Of a DNA stretch of 64,000 nt, positions 48,965 to 60,151 are shown piece after piece. The notes below the pieces were generated by a model. That model was not told the DNA's origin. It ran no database searches and saw only the letters and a list, made by a program, of their open reading frames with translations. The stretch covers positions 97,327 to 161,326 of the forward strand of contig NZ_SNYQ01000004.1 in the NCBI RefSeq assembly GCF_004363295.1. The letters run 5' to 3'. The translations under genes and the position numbers were made by a program. Within the stretch, counting starts at the first letter, position 1. Each line of letters begins with the position of its first letter. This DNA comes from Mesocricetibacter intestinalis (GTDB taxonomy: Bacteria; Pseudomonadota; Gammaproteobacteria; Enterobacterales; Pasteurellaceae).

Positions 48965-49729
48965 ATGAATATACGATTAATCTGTGAAACGGGAAATGCA
49001 GGAGAATTTACCGCACTTTGTCAAACTAAGGGGCTGCAGGATTGTGCCGAGGGAGAAATCGCCCTGGTGCAAATTGTTTGCGCACAAGGAACAAGACTGG
49101 AACTGCGTAAATTAAACGAACCTAAATTAGGTGCGGTATATGTGGATTTTAGCAGCGGTGTTATGGCTCATCGGCGAAAATTCGGCGGTGGTCGGGCGGA
49201 AGCAGTCGCTAAGGCGGTAGGTATAAAAGGCGAATATTTGCCTGATATTATCGATGCTACCGCAGGGCTGGGCAGAGATGCTTTTGTATTGGCTTCTCTC
49301 GGTTGTCGCGTGCGCCTGTTGGAACGCCATCCGGCGGTTTATTTACTGTTGCAGGACGGCTTGCGTCGCGCCTATGCGGATCCCCATATAGGCGCAATGC
49401 TGAGTAATAATCTGCAATTACTGAACGAATCCCATATTCGCAATTTGGATCCGCAACAAATAAGCGCCGATGTGGTTTACCTCGATCCCATGTATCCGCA
49501 CAAACAGAAAAGCGCTCTGGTTAAAAAAGAAATGCGTTTGTTTCAGCAGTTGGTGGGAGCCGATGCCGATGCCGACGAACTATTGGCGCCGGCGTTAGCA
49601 TTGGCAAAAAAACGAGTGGTTGTGAAGCGCCCGGCTTATGCGGATTTTCTGGCCGGTAAAAAACCGGATTTCAGCCGGGAAACCAAAAACCACCGTTTTG
49701 ATATTTATTTAACCTTTAACGGCGGATAA
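48965..49729 (+). CDS. rsmJ: RsmJ, 16S rRNA (guanine1516-N2)-methyltransferase
   Basis: A 254-residue methyltransferase of the YhiQ family: [25 protein letters not shown] near 62-86, [17 protein letters not shown] as SAM motif, and the LDPMYP catalytic motif near 176. It methylates G1516 of 16S rRNA. It starts one base after the trmA stop. An uptake sequence lies near its start (49010-49018). Convergent with xylB, 5 bp apart. Confidence 0.96.
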   Translation: MNIRLICETGNAGEFTALCQTKGLQDCAEGEIALVQIVCAQGTRLELRKLNEPKLGAVYVDFSSGVMAHRRKFGGGRAEAVAKAVGIKGEYLPDIIDATAGLGRDAFVLASLGCRVRLLERHPAVYLLLQDGLRRAYADPHIGAMLSNNLQLLNESHIRNLDPQQISADVVYLDPMYPHKQKSALVKKEMRLFQQLVGADADADELLAPALALAKKRVVVKRPAYADFLAGKKPDFSRETKNHRFDIYLTFNGG

Positions 49730-49734
49730 AAGGA

Positions 49735-51180
49735 TTACAATCCTTTCAATCCCCGATAAATCCGAGCGAATGTTTCCCGTTTTCCGGCATATGCCTCGGT
49801 TTTCGCCTTATCCGGATAATAGGTTTGTTCCAGTTTCAGCGGTTTACACAATTGTTCTAAATCCTGTTCGGGATAAAGGGCTATTTGTGCCAATTTGGCC
49901 GCTCCCAGCGCAGGTCCCACATCACCGCCGCTACGATATTCGAAGGTTCTGCCGCTGATATCCGCCAATAACTGGCGCCAGTAATGACTTTTAGCTCCGC
50001 CGCCGATAAGGGTGATATTTTCCGAGCAAGCACCGGTTTCATGCAGAACATCAATTCCTTCCGCCAACGCAAAACTAACCCCTTCCACTACCGCTTTAGC
50101 CATGCTGGTTGCATTGTCGTTATGACTGAGCCCCCAGAATATGCCTTTGGCGTAAGGATCATTATGCGGGGTTCGTTCGCCGGATAAATAAGGTAAGAAA
50201 ATCGCTTCCGATTGCTGAGTACATTGCTCGACACGCCGGAAAAGATCGGCTATATCATTGATGCCCAGAGCGCGGTTGGCCCAGTCTACTGCCGAGGCGG
50301 CACTTAAAATTACCGACATCAGATGCCAGCGATCAGGCAGGGCATGACAAAAACTATGTACCGCTTTCGCCGGATTGGCGCTGAATTTATCGGTAACCAC
50401 GAAATATACACCGGAAGTACCGAGGGAAAGCATTGCCTGTCCGGCTTTATGTAAGCCGATACCGACCGCTCCCGCCGCATTGTCGCCGCCACCAGCAACT
50501 ACGGGAACGCTGTGCATACCCCATTGTTGTGCCAGAGCCGGACGCAAATAACCGGTAATCTGGTTACCTTCGAATAATTGCGGCATTTTACTTTGGTCCA
50601 GTGCACAGGCTTGCAGTAATTCCCGATTCCAGCAACGGTTGGCCACATCCAGCCACATGGTACCTGAAGCATCGGACATATCGGTGGCGTATTCGCCGGT
50701 TAGTAATAGGCGCAGATAATCTTTCGGCAACAAAACCTTGGCGATTTTTTCAAACAGCTGCGGCTGATGCTTATTTACCCATTTTAATTTAGGTGCGGTA
50801 AATCCCGGCATCATCAGATTGCCGGTAATTTCACGTGATTTCGCCACCATATTTTCCAACTCTGCACATTCCTGCGCACTACGACCGTCGTTCCATAGAA
50901 TTGCGGGAGACAATACCTGATCATTGCTGTCCAACAGGGTGGCGCCGTGCATTTGTCCGGTTAAGCCGATCGCTTTAACTTCATGTAAATCCCGGTGGCC
51001 GGCAAGCTCGCGCATTACGTTGTCGGTTGCTTGCCACCAATCCTGGGGATTCTGTTCCGACCAAAGAGGTTGCGGACGGGAAATTGGGAGGGAATGTTGC
51101 GCGCTGGCAATAAGGTTCTGCGCTTCGTCAAGTAAAACGGCTTTTACCCCGGAGGTGCCGAGATCTATACCTATATACAT
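49735..51180 (-). CDS. xylB: XylB, xylulokinase
   Basis: A 481-residue FGGY-family kinase: MYIGIDLGTSGVKAVLLD at the N terminus for ATP, GLTGQMHGAT near 73, and the second phosphate loop VSFALAEGIDVL. It phosphorylates D-xylulose to xylulose 5-phosphate. Second gene of a xylAB unit, 130 bp downstream of xylA; that gap holds two uptake sequences in opposite orientation (51216-51224, 51291-51299). Confidence 0.97.
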   Translation of the reverse strand: MYIGIDLGTSGVKAVLLDEAQNLIASAQHSLPISRPQPLWSEQNPQDWWQATDNVMRELAGHRDLHEVKAIGLTGQMHGATLLDSNDQVLSPAILWNDGRSAQECAELENMVAKSREITGNLMMPGFTAPKLKWVNKHQPQLFEKIAKVLLPKDYLRLLLTGEYATDMSDASGTMWLDVANRCWNRELLQACALDQSKMPQLFEGNQITGYLRPALAQQWGMHSVPVVAGGGDNAAGAVGIGLHKAGQAMLSLGTSGVYFVVTDKFSANPAKAVHSFCHALPDRWHLMSVILSAASAVDWANRALGINDIADLFRRVEQCTQQSEAIFLPYLSGERTPHNDPYAKGIFWGLSHNDNATSMAKAVVEGVSFALAEGIDVLHETGACSENITLIGGGAKSHYWRQLLADISGRTFEYRSGGDVGPALGAAKLAQIALYPEQDLEQLCKPLKLEQTYYPDKAKTEAYAGKRETFARIYRGLKGL

Positions 51181-51310
51181 GGAAACTCCTTATTAGGAAT
51201 AAATGCGGTAGTAAAAAGTGCGGTCTTTTTCGGTTGTTTTTTTGGTCGCTTTAATCATAGCGAATCCAATAAAAAAACTGATAAAAAAGTACCGCACTTT
51301 TGCGCTTTAA

Positions 51311-52630
51311 TTATTTATAAATATAGCGATTAACTAAATTCTCTAAATATTCCTGCTGGCCGGAAACCGGTTGTGGTGCGATTTCCGATTGTTGAACAAA
51401 GTTTGCCAGACTTTCGAGAGATGCCTGTTGATTTAAAATCTGTTGGCCGATTCCCTGTTCCCAGCCGGCATAACGTTGCGCCACGATATTTTCAAGGGAT
51501 TTATCCGTCAGCATTTTAGCGGCGCGCTCTAAGGATAATGCCAGAACATCAATTGCGCCTATATGCCCGTGGAACAGGTCGTAGCGGTCGATACTCTGAC
51601 GACGGATTTTTGCATCAAAGTTAAATCCGCCGGTGGTAAAGCCGCCGTTTTTCAGAATTTCATAGATTACCAGCGTATTTTCTTCCACGCTGTTCGGGAA
51701 TTGATCGGTATCCCAGCCTAATTGCGGATCGCCGCGGTTGGCATCAATGGATCCGAAAATATCCAGAGCGCAGGCGGTGGCGATTTCATGCTGGAAGGTA
51801 TGGCCCGCCAGAGTAGCGTGATTGGCTTCGATATTTACTTTGATTTCTTTTTCCAAACCGAACTGTTTAAGGAAGCCGTAAACCGTAGCCACATCGTAAT
51901 CATATTGATGTTTGGTCGGTTCCTGCGGTTTAGGTTCGATTAACAATGTGCCTTTGAAGCCGATTTTATGTTTATGTTCCACCACCATCTGCATAAAACG
52001 GCCGATTTGTTCGCGTTCCCGTTTTAAATCCGTGTTCAGCAGGGTTTCGTATCCTTCGCGGCCGCCCCATAATACGTAGTTTTCACCGCCCAAACGCTGA
52101 GTAGCGTTCATTGCGGTAAATACCTGCGCCGCCGCCCAGGCGAATACTTCCGGATTCGGATTGGTTGCCGCTCCGGACATATAACGCGGGTTAGTAAAAC
52201 AGTTGGCCGTACCCCACAGCAGTTTTACTCCGGTTTGAGCCTGTTTTTGTTCCAAAATATCAACGATAGTATGGAAATTATTCAAATATTCTTTAAAGGA
52301 ATTACCTTCAGGTGCGATGTCCACATCGTGGAAACAATAATAAGGAATGCCTAATTTGCTGAAAAATTCAAAGGCGATATCGGCTTTTTGTTTTGCACCG
52401 GCCAGCGCATCACTATTTTTCTGCCAGTTGCGATCAAGAGAACCTACCCCGAACATATCATTGCCGTTCCAGCAAAAGGTATGCCAATAACATACCGCCA
52501 GGCGCAAATGTTCCGCCATGGTTTTGCCTAAAATCACTTTGTTCGCATCATAATATCTGTAAGCAAAAGGATTGGTGCTGTTTTCACCTTCGTATTTCAC
52601 TTTTTCGATTTTATCAAAATAGTTAGACAT
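51311..52630 (-). CDS. xylA: XylA, xylose isomerase
   Basis: Start at the ATG at 52630 with GGAG upstream; 439 residues. The catalytic His lies in [11 protein letters not shown] near 100, metal ligands in IEPKPQEP and [14 protein letters not shown], and WGGREGYE is conserved. It converts D-xylose to D-xylulose. Divergent from xylF, with a CRP-like site between. Confidence 0.98.
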   Translation of the reverse strand: MSNYFDKIEKVKYEGENSTNPFAYRYYDANKVILGKTMAEHLRLAVCYWHTFCWNGNDMFGVGSLDRNWQKNSDALAGAKQKADIAFEFFSKLGIPYYCFHDVDIAPEGNSFKEYLNNFHTIVDILEQKQAQTGVKLLWGTANCFTNPRYMSGAATNPNPEVFAWAAAQVFTAMNATQRLGGENYVLWGGREGYETLLNTDLKREREQIGRFMQMVVEHKHKIGFKGTLLIEPKPQEPTKHQYDYDVATVYGFLKQFGLEKEIKVNIEANHATLAGHTFQHEIATACALDIFGSIDANRGDPQLGWDTDQFPNSVEENTLVIYEILKNGGFTTGGFNFDAKIRRQSIDRYDLFHGHIGAIDVLALSLERAAKMLTDKSLENIVAQRYAGWEQGIGQQILNQQASLESLANFVQQSEIAPQPVSGQQEYLENLVNRYIYK

Positions 52631-52728
52631 AACATTCTCCTGTGGAATTAATTTCGGCCTCATCATTTCTTAAAAGCAAAGAGGGATCAATTACGTTATT
52701 TCACTTGCGATTTAAGATAATTGTTTAT

Positions 52729-52744
52729 TGTGCAGCGGATCACA
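52729..52744. promoter_or_regulatory. CRP-like site between xylA and xylF
   Basis: TGTGCAGCGGATCACA, one mismatch to TGTGA-N6-TCACA, 99 bp from the xylA start and 132 bp from xylF. It fits catabolite control of both divergent xyl operons; XylR sites are probably in the same gap but I could not place them. Confidence 0.7.
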
Positions 52745-52875
52745 AAAGAGAAAAAACGTAATAGGTTTAGAAGATTTGATAATTGAAGGCCTTTCCTATC
52801 CTACCGAAACTATAGCCAGAGTAATCCGTATTCGCTCTGTACCAAGATTAACTTAACTATCTATGAGGCATCATT

Positions 52876-53874
52876 ATGAAAATTAAGCATGTTTTATTAT
52901 CCTTAGCCGCCGCTATGACGGTGTTCAGCACCAGTGCGACAGCAAAAGATTTGACCATCGGCATGTCTATTGATGATTTACGTTTGGAAAGATGGCAGAA
53001 AGACAGAGATATTTTTGTAAATAAAGCGGAATCCTTAGGGGCGAAGGTTTTCGTACAATCGGCGAACGGTAATGATCAGACCCAGATTTCACAAATTGAA
53101 AACATGATCAATCGCGGAGTGGACGTGCTGGTGATTATTCCGTTTAACGGCGAAGCCTTAAGTAACGTGATTGCGGAAGCCAAACGGGAAGGGATCAAGG
53201 TATTGGCCTACGACCGTTTAATCAATAATGCCGATTTGGATTTTTATGTTTCCTTCGATAACGAGAAGGTGGGTGAATTGCAGGCGCAAAGCCTGATTAA
53301 AGAAAAACCGGAAGGAAACTATTTCTTAATGGGCGGTTCGCCGGTGGACAATAATGCAAAATTGTTCAGAAAGGGACAAATGAAGGTATTGCAGCCTTTA
53401 ATTGACGGCGGAAAAATTAAAGTGGTCGGTGATCAATGGGTCGATTCCTGGTTAGCAGAAAAAGCATTGCAGATTATGGAAAACGCCTTAACTGCAAATA
53501 AAAATAATATTGATGCGGTAGTGGCTTCCAATGATGCCACTGCAGGCGGTGCCATTCAGGCGCTGAGCGCACAGGGGCTTTCCGGTAAGGTGGCTATTTC
53601 CGGTCAGGATGCCGATTTGGCCGCGATTAAACGTATTGTAGCGGGAACTCAAACCATGACCGTATACAAACCTATTACCAATTTGGCGGATAAAGCCGCG
53701 GAAATTTCGGTACAACTGGGTAAAGGTGAAAAAATAGATACCAACGCCGAGCTTAACAACGGTCTGAAAAATATTCCGGCCTATTTGTTGGATCCGATTG
53801 CGGTGAACAAAGATAATATCGATGAAACCATTATTAAGGACGGTTTCCACAGTAAAGAGGCGGTTTATCAATAA
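52876..53874 (+). CDS. xylF: XylF, xylose-binding periplasmic protein
   Basis: A 332-residue sugar-binding protein: a signal peptide ends near ATA-KDLTIG; the mature part has the periplasmic-binding fold of the ribose/xylose family (GMSIDDLRLERW, NRGVDVLVIIPFNGEAL, VVASNDATAGGAIQAL). It delivers xylose to XylGH. First gene of xylFGHR. Confidence 0.97.
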   Translation: MKIKHVLLSLAAAMTVFSTSATAKDLTIGMSIDDLRLERWQKDRDIFVNKAESLGAKVFVQSANGNDQTQISQIENMINRGVDVLVIIPFNGEALSNVIAEAKREGIKVLAYDRLINNADLDFYVSFDNEKVGELQAQSLIKEKPEGNYFLMGGSPVDNNAKLFRKGQMKVLQPLIDGGKIKVVGDQWVDSWLAEKALQIMENALTANKNNIDAVVASNDATAGGAIQALSAQGLSGKVAISGQDADLAAIKRIVAGTQTMTVYKPITNLADKAAEISVQLGKGEKIDTNAELNNGLKNIPAYLLDPIAVNKDNIDETIIKDGFHSKEAVYQ

Positions 53875-53927
53875 GGATAAGGGGCGGTGTCAGGCCGCCC
53901 TGTTTTTACGGCTTGACGGAGTAACTT

Positions 53928-55442
53928 ATGGCGCAATTACTGGAAATGAAAAATATCACCAAAAAATTCGGTGATGTTACGGCGTTAAATGATATTTCCC
54001 TGTCATTGGATAGCGGTGAAATCTTATCTCTTTGCGGCGAAAACGGTTCGGGTAAATCCACTTTGATGAAAGTGTTATGCGGTATTTATCCCCACGGCGA
54101 TTATAGCGGTGAAATCTTTTTCGGCGGAGAACCTTTAATTGCTAAGGGGATTAAGGATACGGAAGAAAAGGGGATTTCGATTATCCATCAGGAACTGGCG
54201 CTGGTTAAAAATATGTCCGTTCTTGAAAATATGTTCCTGGGTAATGAAATTATCAAAGGGGGACTGACCGACGATAACGAAATGTACCTGCGCTGCAAAA
54301 CTATTCTGAAGCAAGTACAGTTGGAGGTGGATCCTAATACCAAGGTAGGCGAACTGGGACTGGGACAGCAACAGCTGGTGGAAATCGCTAAGGCGCTTAA
54401 TAAACAAGTGCGCTTACTGATTCTGGACGAACCGACCGCCTCCCTAACGGAAAAGGAAACAGCGATTCTGCTCAATCTGATTGAAGATTTAAAAGCCCAT
54501 AACATTTCCTGTATTTATATTTCCCATAAACTCAATGAAGTTAAGGCGATTTCCGATAAAATCTGTGTAATTCGCGACGGCGAACATATAGGGACGCGCG
54601 ATGCTGCCGGTATGTCGGAAGACGATATAATCACCATGATGGTGGGACGCGAAATTACCTCGCTGTACCCTCATGAAGAACATCAGATTAAACAGGAAGT
54701 GCTGCGGGTGGAAAATTTGTCTGCCTGGCATCCGGTGAATACCCATATTAAACGGGTGGATAACGCCTCTTTTACCCTGCATGCCGGTGAAATTCTCGGT
54801 GTGGCGGGACTGGTGGGTTCCGGGCGTACGGAAATGGTGCAATGTATTTTCGGTTCCTATGCGGGTAAGTATCAGGGGGATATTTATCTTGACGGACAAA
54901 AGGTTTCGATTAAAAACTGCGCTCAGGCCATTGCACATAAAATATTTATGGTGCCGGAAGATCGAAAAAAACACGGCATTATTCCGATAATGGGCGTGGG
55001 TAAAAATATCACCCTCTCTTCGTTGCAACAATATTGTTTTGCCAAACAGGTGATCAACGAACCCTTGGAAGAAACCGTGATTCATCGTTCAATTGAAAAT
55101 CTGAAAGTGAAAACTTCTTCCGCCGAACTGGCCATCGGCCGTTTGAGCGGCGGTAATCAACAAAAAGCGATATTGGCGAAATCCTTATTATTAAGCCCTA
55201 AGGTACTTATTCTGGACGAACCGACCCGAGGAATAGATGTGGGGGCTAAATACGAAATCTATAAACTGATCAATGAACTGGCAAAAGAAGGTATGGCGAT
55301 AATTGTTATATCTTCCGAACTGCCGGAAGTATTGGGGATTAGTGATCGCGTATTGGTTATGCATCTGGGAAAAATAAAAGCGAATTTAATCAATAATGAT
55401 CTCAGCCAGGAACAGGTGATGGAAGTTGCGCTGAAGGAGTAA
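53928..55442 (+). CDS. xylG: XylG, xylose ABC transporter ATPase
   Basis: A 504-residue sugar ATPase with two ABC cassettes: Walker [13 protein letters not shown] near 38, signature region [15 protein letters not shown] near 143, Walker [12 protein letters not shown] near 163; the second cassette has [11 protein letters not shown] (degenerate) and the signature LSGGNQQKA near 403. Typical of the RbsA/XylG family. 53 bp after xylF and 3 bp before xylH. Confidence 0.97.
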   Translation: MAQLLEMKNITKKFGDVTALNDISLSLDSGEILSLCGENGSGKSTLMKVLCGIYPHGDYSGEIFFGGEPLIAKGIKDTEEKGISIIHQELALVKNMSVLENMFLGNEIIKGGLTDDNEMYLRCKTILKQVQLEVDPNTKVGELGLGQQQLVEIAKALNKQVRLLILDEPTASLTEKETAILLNLIEDLKAHNISCIYISHKLNEVKAISDKICVIRDGEHIGTRDAAGMSEDDIITMMVGREITSLYPHEEHQIKQEVLRVENLSAWHPVNTHIKRVDNASFTLHAGEILGVAGLVGSGRTEMVQCIFGSYAGKYQGDIYLDGQKVSIKNCAQAIAHKIFMVPEDRKKHGIIPIMGVGKNITLSSLQQYCFAKQVINEPLEETVIHRSIENLKVKTSSAELAIGRLSGGNQQKAILAKSLLLSPKVLILDEPTRGIDVGAKYEIYKLINELAKEGMAIIVISSELPEVLGISDRVLVMHLGKIKANLINNDLSQEQVMEVALKE

Positions 55443-55445
55443 TCT

Positions 55446-56573
55446 ATGTCTAAGCTTAAATCGATTAATTTACAAGTTTATATTATGTTGATCGCCATTG
55501 TGGTGATTATGATTTTTTTCTCCGTCGCAACGGACGGTGCTTATTTAAGTGCCAGAAATATTTCCAACCTGTTGCGTCAGACCTCGATCACCGGAATTCT
55601 TGCCATAGGTATGGTGTTCGTGATTATTTCCGCCGAAATTGATTTGTCGGTAGGTTCTCTGATGGGATTGCTCGGCGGTTTTGCCGCAATTGCCGATGTG
55701 TGGTGGGGCTGGCCGTTACCTCTAACCATTGCGGTTACCCTAGCTTTGGGTACGTTGATCGGCGCCTTTAACGGTTGGTGGGTCGCTTATCAGAAAGTTC
55801 CTTCTTTTATCGTTACCCTGGCGGGGCTGTTGGCCTTCCGCGGTATGTTAATCGGACTAACCAACGGTACCACGGTTTCGCCGGTCAGTGCGCAGATGAC
55901 TACTTTAGGTCAGGGCTATCTCAGTGATAGTACGGGTATGATTTTGGCTACGGTAGCCTTGGTTTGCTTTGTGTTATGGGGTAATTATCAGCGTAAATCC
56001 CGTGCGAAATTGAATCTTGATCTGCCGCCTATCGGTAAGGATATGATGAAATACGGGCTCTTTGCCGTTTGTGTATTGGGGGCCGTTTATTTGTTAAACG
56101 ACTATCGCGGTATTCCTTTCCCGGTATTGGTACTTGCCGTATTGGCGGTTATCGGAATCTTTATCGCCAAGAAAACCGCTTTCGGTCGCCATATTTACGC
56201 TATCGGCGGCAATATAGAAGCGGCCAGATTATCGGGAATTAATGTAGAGCGTATTAAATTGGCGATTTTCTCCATTAACGGCTTAATGGTCGCTATTGCC
56301 GGTTTGATTCTGAGCGCCAGATTAGGCGCAGGTTCGCCTTCTGCCGGGCAGAATGCGGAATTGGACGCCATTGCCGCCTGCGTTATCGGCGGTGCCAGTT
56401 TGGCCGGCGGTATAGGTACCGTATTCGGTGTGATTATAGGTGCGTTGATTATCGCATCGCTGGATAACGGTATGAGTATGCTCGATGTACCGACCTTCTG
56501 GCAGTATATCGTTAAGGGCGGTATCTTATTATTAGCAGTCTGGGCGGATACGGTAAGTAAGAAAAAAATGTAG
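55446..56573 (+). CDS. xylH: XylH, xylose ABC transporter permease
   Basis: A 375-residue permease with about ten membrane helices; [17 protein letters not shown] near 60 and the C-terminal [18 protein letters not shown] are the family blocks. It forms the membrane channel for XylFG. A terminator follows, so xylR may have its own promoter. Confidence 0.97.
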   Translation: MSKLKSINLQVYIMLIAIVVIMIFFSVATDGAYLSARNISNLLRQTSITGILAIGMVFVIISAEIDLSVGSLMGLLGGFAAIADVWWGWPLPLTIAVTLALGTLIGAFNGWWVAYQKVPSFIVTLAGLLAFRGMLIGLTNGTTVSPVSAQMTTLGQGYLSDSTGMILATVALVCFVLWGNYQRKSRAKLNLDLPPIGKDMMKYGLFAVCVLGAVYLLNDYRGIPFPVLVLAVLAVIGIFIAKKTAFGRHIYAIGGNIEAARLSGINVERIKLAIFSINGLMVAIAGLILSARLGAGSPSAGQNAELDAIAACVIGGASLAGGIGTVFGVIIGALIIASLDNGMSMLDVPTFWQYIVKGGILLLAVWADTVSKKKM

Positions 56574-56578
56574 GTTAA

Positions 56579-56601
56579 GGCGGGAAATATCCCGCCTTTT
56601 T
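56579..56601 (+). terminator. Terminator after xylH
   Basis: GGCGGGA/TCCCGCC stem with an AATA loop followed by five T residues, 6 bp after the xylH stop. Confidence 0.93.
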
Positions 56602-56762
56602 CTGCTTTCCCCGGCTTAAAGTGCGGTGTTTTTTGGCCGGATTTTTAATAGGTCGGGGATTCGACCGAAACCAACCGACTTTCTTTTTCCTTCTTTAATA
56701 GCAATCCGGGTTTAATTTCTGTATCCTTACAAGCGGTTATTCAATGCTTATCGGGATAAATA

Positions 56763-57932
56763 ATGGTTACAGAACAGAAGTATTACCGTATCGCACTGTT
56801 GTTTAATGCCAATAAAGTCTATGATCGCGAAGTGGTGGAAGGGGTCGGACAATACCTGCAGGCGTCGCAATGTACCTGGGATATTTTTGTCGAAGACGAT
56901 TTCGTTTACCACAAGGAAAGCATTCAGCGTCTTGCCATTGACGGCATTATCGCCGATTTTGACGATCAGGAAACCTGCGAACTGCTGCGGGGGGTTAATG
57001 TTCCTGTGGTGGCGGTGGGCGGCTCTTTTGCCGATGAGCGCGATTATCCCCATCTTCCTTATATTGCTACCGATAATTATGCCTTGGTGGAAGCCGCTTT
57101 TCAGCATCTGCAACAAAAGGGCATCAATCGTTTCGCTTTTTACGGATTGCCGGCCGAGCAGCAACGCCATTGGTCGCAGGAGCGTAAAAACGCATTTTTA
57201 GCCTTAACCGCAAAATATAATTACCCTGCCGCCCTTTATCTGGGGGATAAAACCAATTCGGAAAACTGGGCAAAAGCGCAGTCGAAATTATTTGATTGGA
57301 TAAGGACGCTTCAACCCCATACCGGTATTATTGCGGTTACCGACGCTCGAGCCAGGCATTTGTTGCAGGCGTGCGAATACCTGAAAATACCTGTACCTGA
57401 TCAGCTCTGTGTTATAGGTATTGATAACGAAGAACTGATTCGTTATTTATCCCGAGTTTCTTTGTCTTCCGTAGCACAGGGGACTCGCCAGATAGGCTAT
57501 CAGGCGGCGAAAACCCTGCATCGTTTATTGAGCGGGCAGGCGGTCGCGCAGCAGCTGCAGCTGATTCCGCCGTTGAAAGTGGTGCAGCGCCGTTCCACCG
57601 ACTATCTTTCGTTAACGGATCCCTTCGTTATCCAGGCCATGCACTATATCCGCCATCATGCCACTCAGGGGATTAAGGTGGAACAGGTACTGGATCATCT
57701 GATGGTTTCCCGTTCCAATTTGGAATTGCGTTTCAAACGGGAGCTGGGAAAAACCATTCATCAGGCCATTCATGAGGAAAAATTATCTCGTGCTAAACAT
57801 ATGCTTTGTTCAACCGATATTCCTATTCAGGAAATAGCGGAAATCTGCGGTTATCCTTCGCTACAGTATTTTTATGCGGTATTCCGTAAGGATTATCGTC
57901 AGACACCGAAAGAATTCAGAGAAAGAAACTGA
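56763..57932 (+). CDS. xylR: XylR, AraC-family xylose activator
   Basis: A 389-residue regulator. An N-terminal periplasmic-binding-like domain (about 8-270) senses xylose, and a C-terminal AraC domain (about 285-389) has two helix-turn-helix units (VEQVLDHLMVSRSNLELRFKREL region and IQEIAEICGYPSLQYFYAVF). It activates xylAB and xylFGH. Upstream gap of 189 bp holds the xylH terminator and an uptake sequence (56619-56627). Confidence 0.97.
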   Translation: MVTEQKYYRIALLFNANKVYDREVVEGVGQYLQASQCTWDIFVEDDFVYHKESIQRLAIDGIIADFDDQETCELLRGVNVPVVAVGGSFADERDYPHLPYIATDNYALVEAAFQHLQQKGINRFAFYGLPAEQQRHWSQERKNAFLALTAKYNYPAALYLGDKTNSENWAKAQSKLFDWIRTLQPHTGIIAVTDARARHLLQACEYLKIPVPDQLCVIGIDNEELIRYLSRVSLSSVAQGTRQIGYQAAKTLHRLLSGQAVAQQLQLIPPLKVVQRRSTDYLSLTDPFVIQAMHYIRHHATQGIKVEQVLDHLMVSRSNLELRFKRELGKTIHQAIHEEKLSRAKHMLCSTDIPIQEIAEICGYPSLQYFYAVFRKDYRQTPKEFRERN

Positions 57933-57946
57933 GTGCGGGTTGATTT

Positions 57947-58369
57947 TTATTGCTGAGGTTGCTTGCCGTCGCCTTTCTTGTCTGCTACCTCGGCGAGCTT
58001 TAGCTCCGCATAATTCAATAATGCCTGTAATTCGGTTTTCCCTTTTTCAGACAACACCTTATTATCCTGTAAAATCTGTCGACCCCGGGCCTGAATAAAG
58101 CGCAGGTAATCCGGATTGCCGCCGCTTTCAAACTGACGTCGGGCGAAATACATATCCTTAAAGTCTTTATCGGCTTGGGAAATCAGCATTTTTTGTCCCA
58201 TTAACACCATCAGTGCGATGCTCAGTACGATAATTGCGGCATAGCCGCCGTATTTTTCGGAGAGGTAGTACAACAAACCGGCAAGCACAAAAAGAAAGGT
58301 TACCAGACGCGAGCTGTTCTTGATATAACCTTCCGCCGGCGGCGGTTTGATTAATTGCTTCAGTTTCAT
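57947..58369 (-). CDS. Two-helix membrane protein downstream of the mannose PTS genes, function unknown
   Basis: Start at the ATG at 58369 with ACAGGA upstream; 140 residues. Two membrane segments (about 22-38 and 43-62, with YYLSEKYGGY between), then a charged helical cytoplasmic part ending in a lysine/glutamine-rich tail. I do not recognise a family; it is not the soluble DUF956 (ManO) protein. It is the last gene in line with manXYZ, 115 bp after manZ with a hairpin between. Confidence 0.65.
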   Translation of the reverse strand: MKLKQLIKPPPAEGYIKNSSRLVTFLFVLAGLLYYLSEKYGGYAAIIVLSIALMVLMGQKMLISQADKDFKDMYFARRQFESGGNPDYLRFIQARGRQILQDNKVLSEKGKTELQALLNYAELKLAEVADKKGDGKQPQQ

Positions 58370-58442
58370 ATTATTCCTGTGCGTAAAAAGATTGATCGGG
58401 CAAAAGAGCGGTGGTTTTCGGCCATATTTTTTTATCCGCTTG

Positions 58443-58474
58443 AACAACGGAACGGCATTACCCGTTCCGTTGTT
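58443..58474. terminator. Hairpin between manZ and the two-helix protein gene
   Basis: A perfect 13-bp inverted repeat (AACAACGGAACGG and complement) with a six-base loop, 10 bp after the manZ stop on the minus strand. No clean T run follows; it may attenuate or stabilise the mRNA end. Confidence 0.6.
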
Positions 58475-58484
58475 ATCGGCCGAA

Positions 58485-59318
58485 TTATGCCAGAACGCCG
58501 AAGTGATAGCCGAGAATACCTATGCCGAACAAAGCAAAGATAATATACATGGCATTAATTTTCTTGCGTAGCAACCACATACAAAGGAAGGTTAGCAATA
58601 ATGCGGCCAGACCGGGCAAAAGCTGATCTAAAACGCTCTGTACGCTGGTTACGACCTGATTACCGAGCTGATCCTGATAACGGGAAAGCTCCAGGGGAAT
58701 ATTTATCGTCGTCCATTTAGATACCAACGAGCCCATAACAAATAGCCCGAGAATCGATGCGCCCTGAGTCAGTTTTTGCAAACGACCGCCGCCCATATCC
58801 TTCACAATTTCGGTACCTTTGGCATAACCGTACTGGAAGCCGTACCAACGGGTTAGCGCACGGAAAATATTTATTCCGATAAAGAATAAAAGCGGGCCGA
58901 GCAAGCTGCCGCTGATGGCCAGACCGGCACCGAGGGCCGCCAACACCGGGCGTAAGGTTCCCCAGAAAATAGGATCGCCCACGCCGGCTAAAGGCCCCAT
59001 TAAACCGACTTTTACCCCGCTGATGGCGGCATCGTCAATATCCTTTGCACCGTTGGCCCGTTCCTGCTCCATGGCTGCGGTAACGCCGATAATAGAAGAG
59101 GCTACCCAGGGCTGCGTATTAAAAAATTCAAGATGACGTTTTAGTGCCGCCGCCTGATCTTCCTTATTACCGTAAAGACGTTTAATTGCCGGAATCATGG
59201 ATACGCAGAAGCCCATAGCCTGCATACGTTCGAAGTTAAATGAACCTAATAAGAAGGTTGAACGCCAGTAAGTGCTGCGAATATCCGCTTTAGTTAATTC
59301 TTTTTTTGTTTGTAACAT
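58485..59318 (-). CDS. manZ: ManZ, mannose-family PTS component IID
   Basis: A 277-residue protein of the PTS mannose/fructose/sorbose IID family: STFLLGSFNFERMQAMGFC near 26-40, GLMGPLAGVGDPIFWGTLRP near 130, and several membrane helices at the C terminus. With IIC it forms the channel. 14 bp after manY. Confidence 0.95.
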   Translation of the reverse strand: MLQTKKELTKADIRSTYWRSTFLLGSFNFERMQAMGFCVSMIPAIKRLYGNKEDQAAALKRHLEFFNTQPWVASSIIGVTAAMEQERANGAKDIDDAAISGVKVGLMGPLAGVGDPIFWGTLRPVLAALGAGLAISGSLLGPLLFFIGINIFRALTRWYGFQYGYAKGTEIVKDMGGGRLQKLTQGASILGLFVMGSLVSKWTTINIPLELSRYQDQLGNQVVTSVQSVLDQLLPGLAALLLTFLCMWLLRKKINAMYIIFALFGIGILGYHFGVLA

Positions 59319-59332
59319 AATCTTATTCCTCG

Positions 59333-60130
59333 TTATAGACCTTCAAGTTCATCATCCGCCAGTTCGCGTTTCTGTGCAGCGACCGGCATTGCCGCCTGAT
59401 TAAAGCGAGGGTTTAGCTGGATATACAGCATTGCTAGACAGGCGCCCAACATCCCCAGCCCCACAAGGTTATAATCGGAGAAAGAAGCGATAACGAAACC
59501 GATAAAGAAGAACGGCATCAGTGCGCCGGCCCGCATCATATTAATTACCATGGCATATCCCACCACTACAATAAATCCACCGGCAATTTGTAACCCGCGG
59601 GTTACAACTTCGGGAATTGCGTTTAGTGCGGCGGTAACCGTATCTGTACCTGCGACTAAGGCAACGGCAAAGGTCGGGATTGCCACACGCAGCGCCTGTA
59701 AGGACAGCCCGGCGAAATGACAGAGTTCGATACCGCGGAAATTCGCTTTGGCGGCATAATCGTCGGCCTTATGCTGTAGGAAAATCGTCAGGGTACGTAC
59801 AAAAATGGTTAATACCTGTCCGGCGGCGGCAACCGGAATGGCAATGGCGATGGCGCTGCCTTTGTCCTGCCCGCCCTTAATAACCAGAATGGCGGCAATT
59901 ACGCTGGCCAGAGCCGCATCAGGTGCCATAGCGGCACCCACGTTCATCCAGCCCAGGGCGATCATTTCCAGAGTGCCGCCGATAATAATGCCTGATTGTA
60001 AATCCCCGAGTACCAAACCGATTAATGTACAGGCCACCAGCGGACGATGGGTCTGACGTTCGTCCAGTACGCTCCCCATGCCGCAAATTGCGGCCACCAG
60101 GGTAACCAGAATAATTTCTATTGAAGTCAT
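59333..60130 (-). CDS. manY: ManY, mannose-family PTS component IIC
   Basis: A 265-residue membrane protein of the IIC family: RQTHRPLVACTLIGLVLGDLQSGIIIGGTLEMIALGWMNVGAAMAPD is the family block (first part residues 25-44), with about seven helices. It carries the sugar path. 21 bp after manX. Confidence 0.95.
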   Translation of the reverse strand: MTSIEIILVTLVAAICGMGSVLDERQTHRPLVACTLIGLVLGDLQSGIIIGGTLEMIALGWMNVGAAMAPDAALASVIAAILVIKGGQDKGSAIAIAIPVAAAGQVLTIFVRTLTIFLQHKADDYAAKANFRGIELCHFAGLSLQALRVAIPTFAVALVAGTDTVTAALNAIPEVVTRGLQIAGGFIVVVGYAMVINMMRAGALMPFFFIGFVIASFSDYNLVGLGMLGACLAMLYIQLNPRFNQAAMPVAAQKRELADDELEGL

Positions 60131-60151
60131 AAGATTTTCCTTCTCTCATTA

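Noticed and set aside
56729..56737. ACAAGCGGT, the Actinobacillus pleuropneumoniae-type uptake sequence
   Set aside because: I noticed only this one exact copy, against 21 of the Haemophilus type; chance occurrence is enough.
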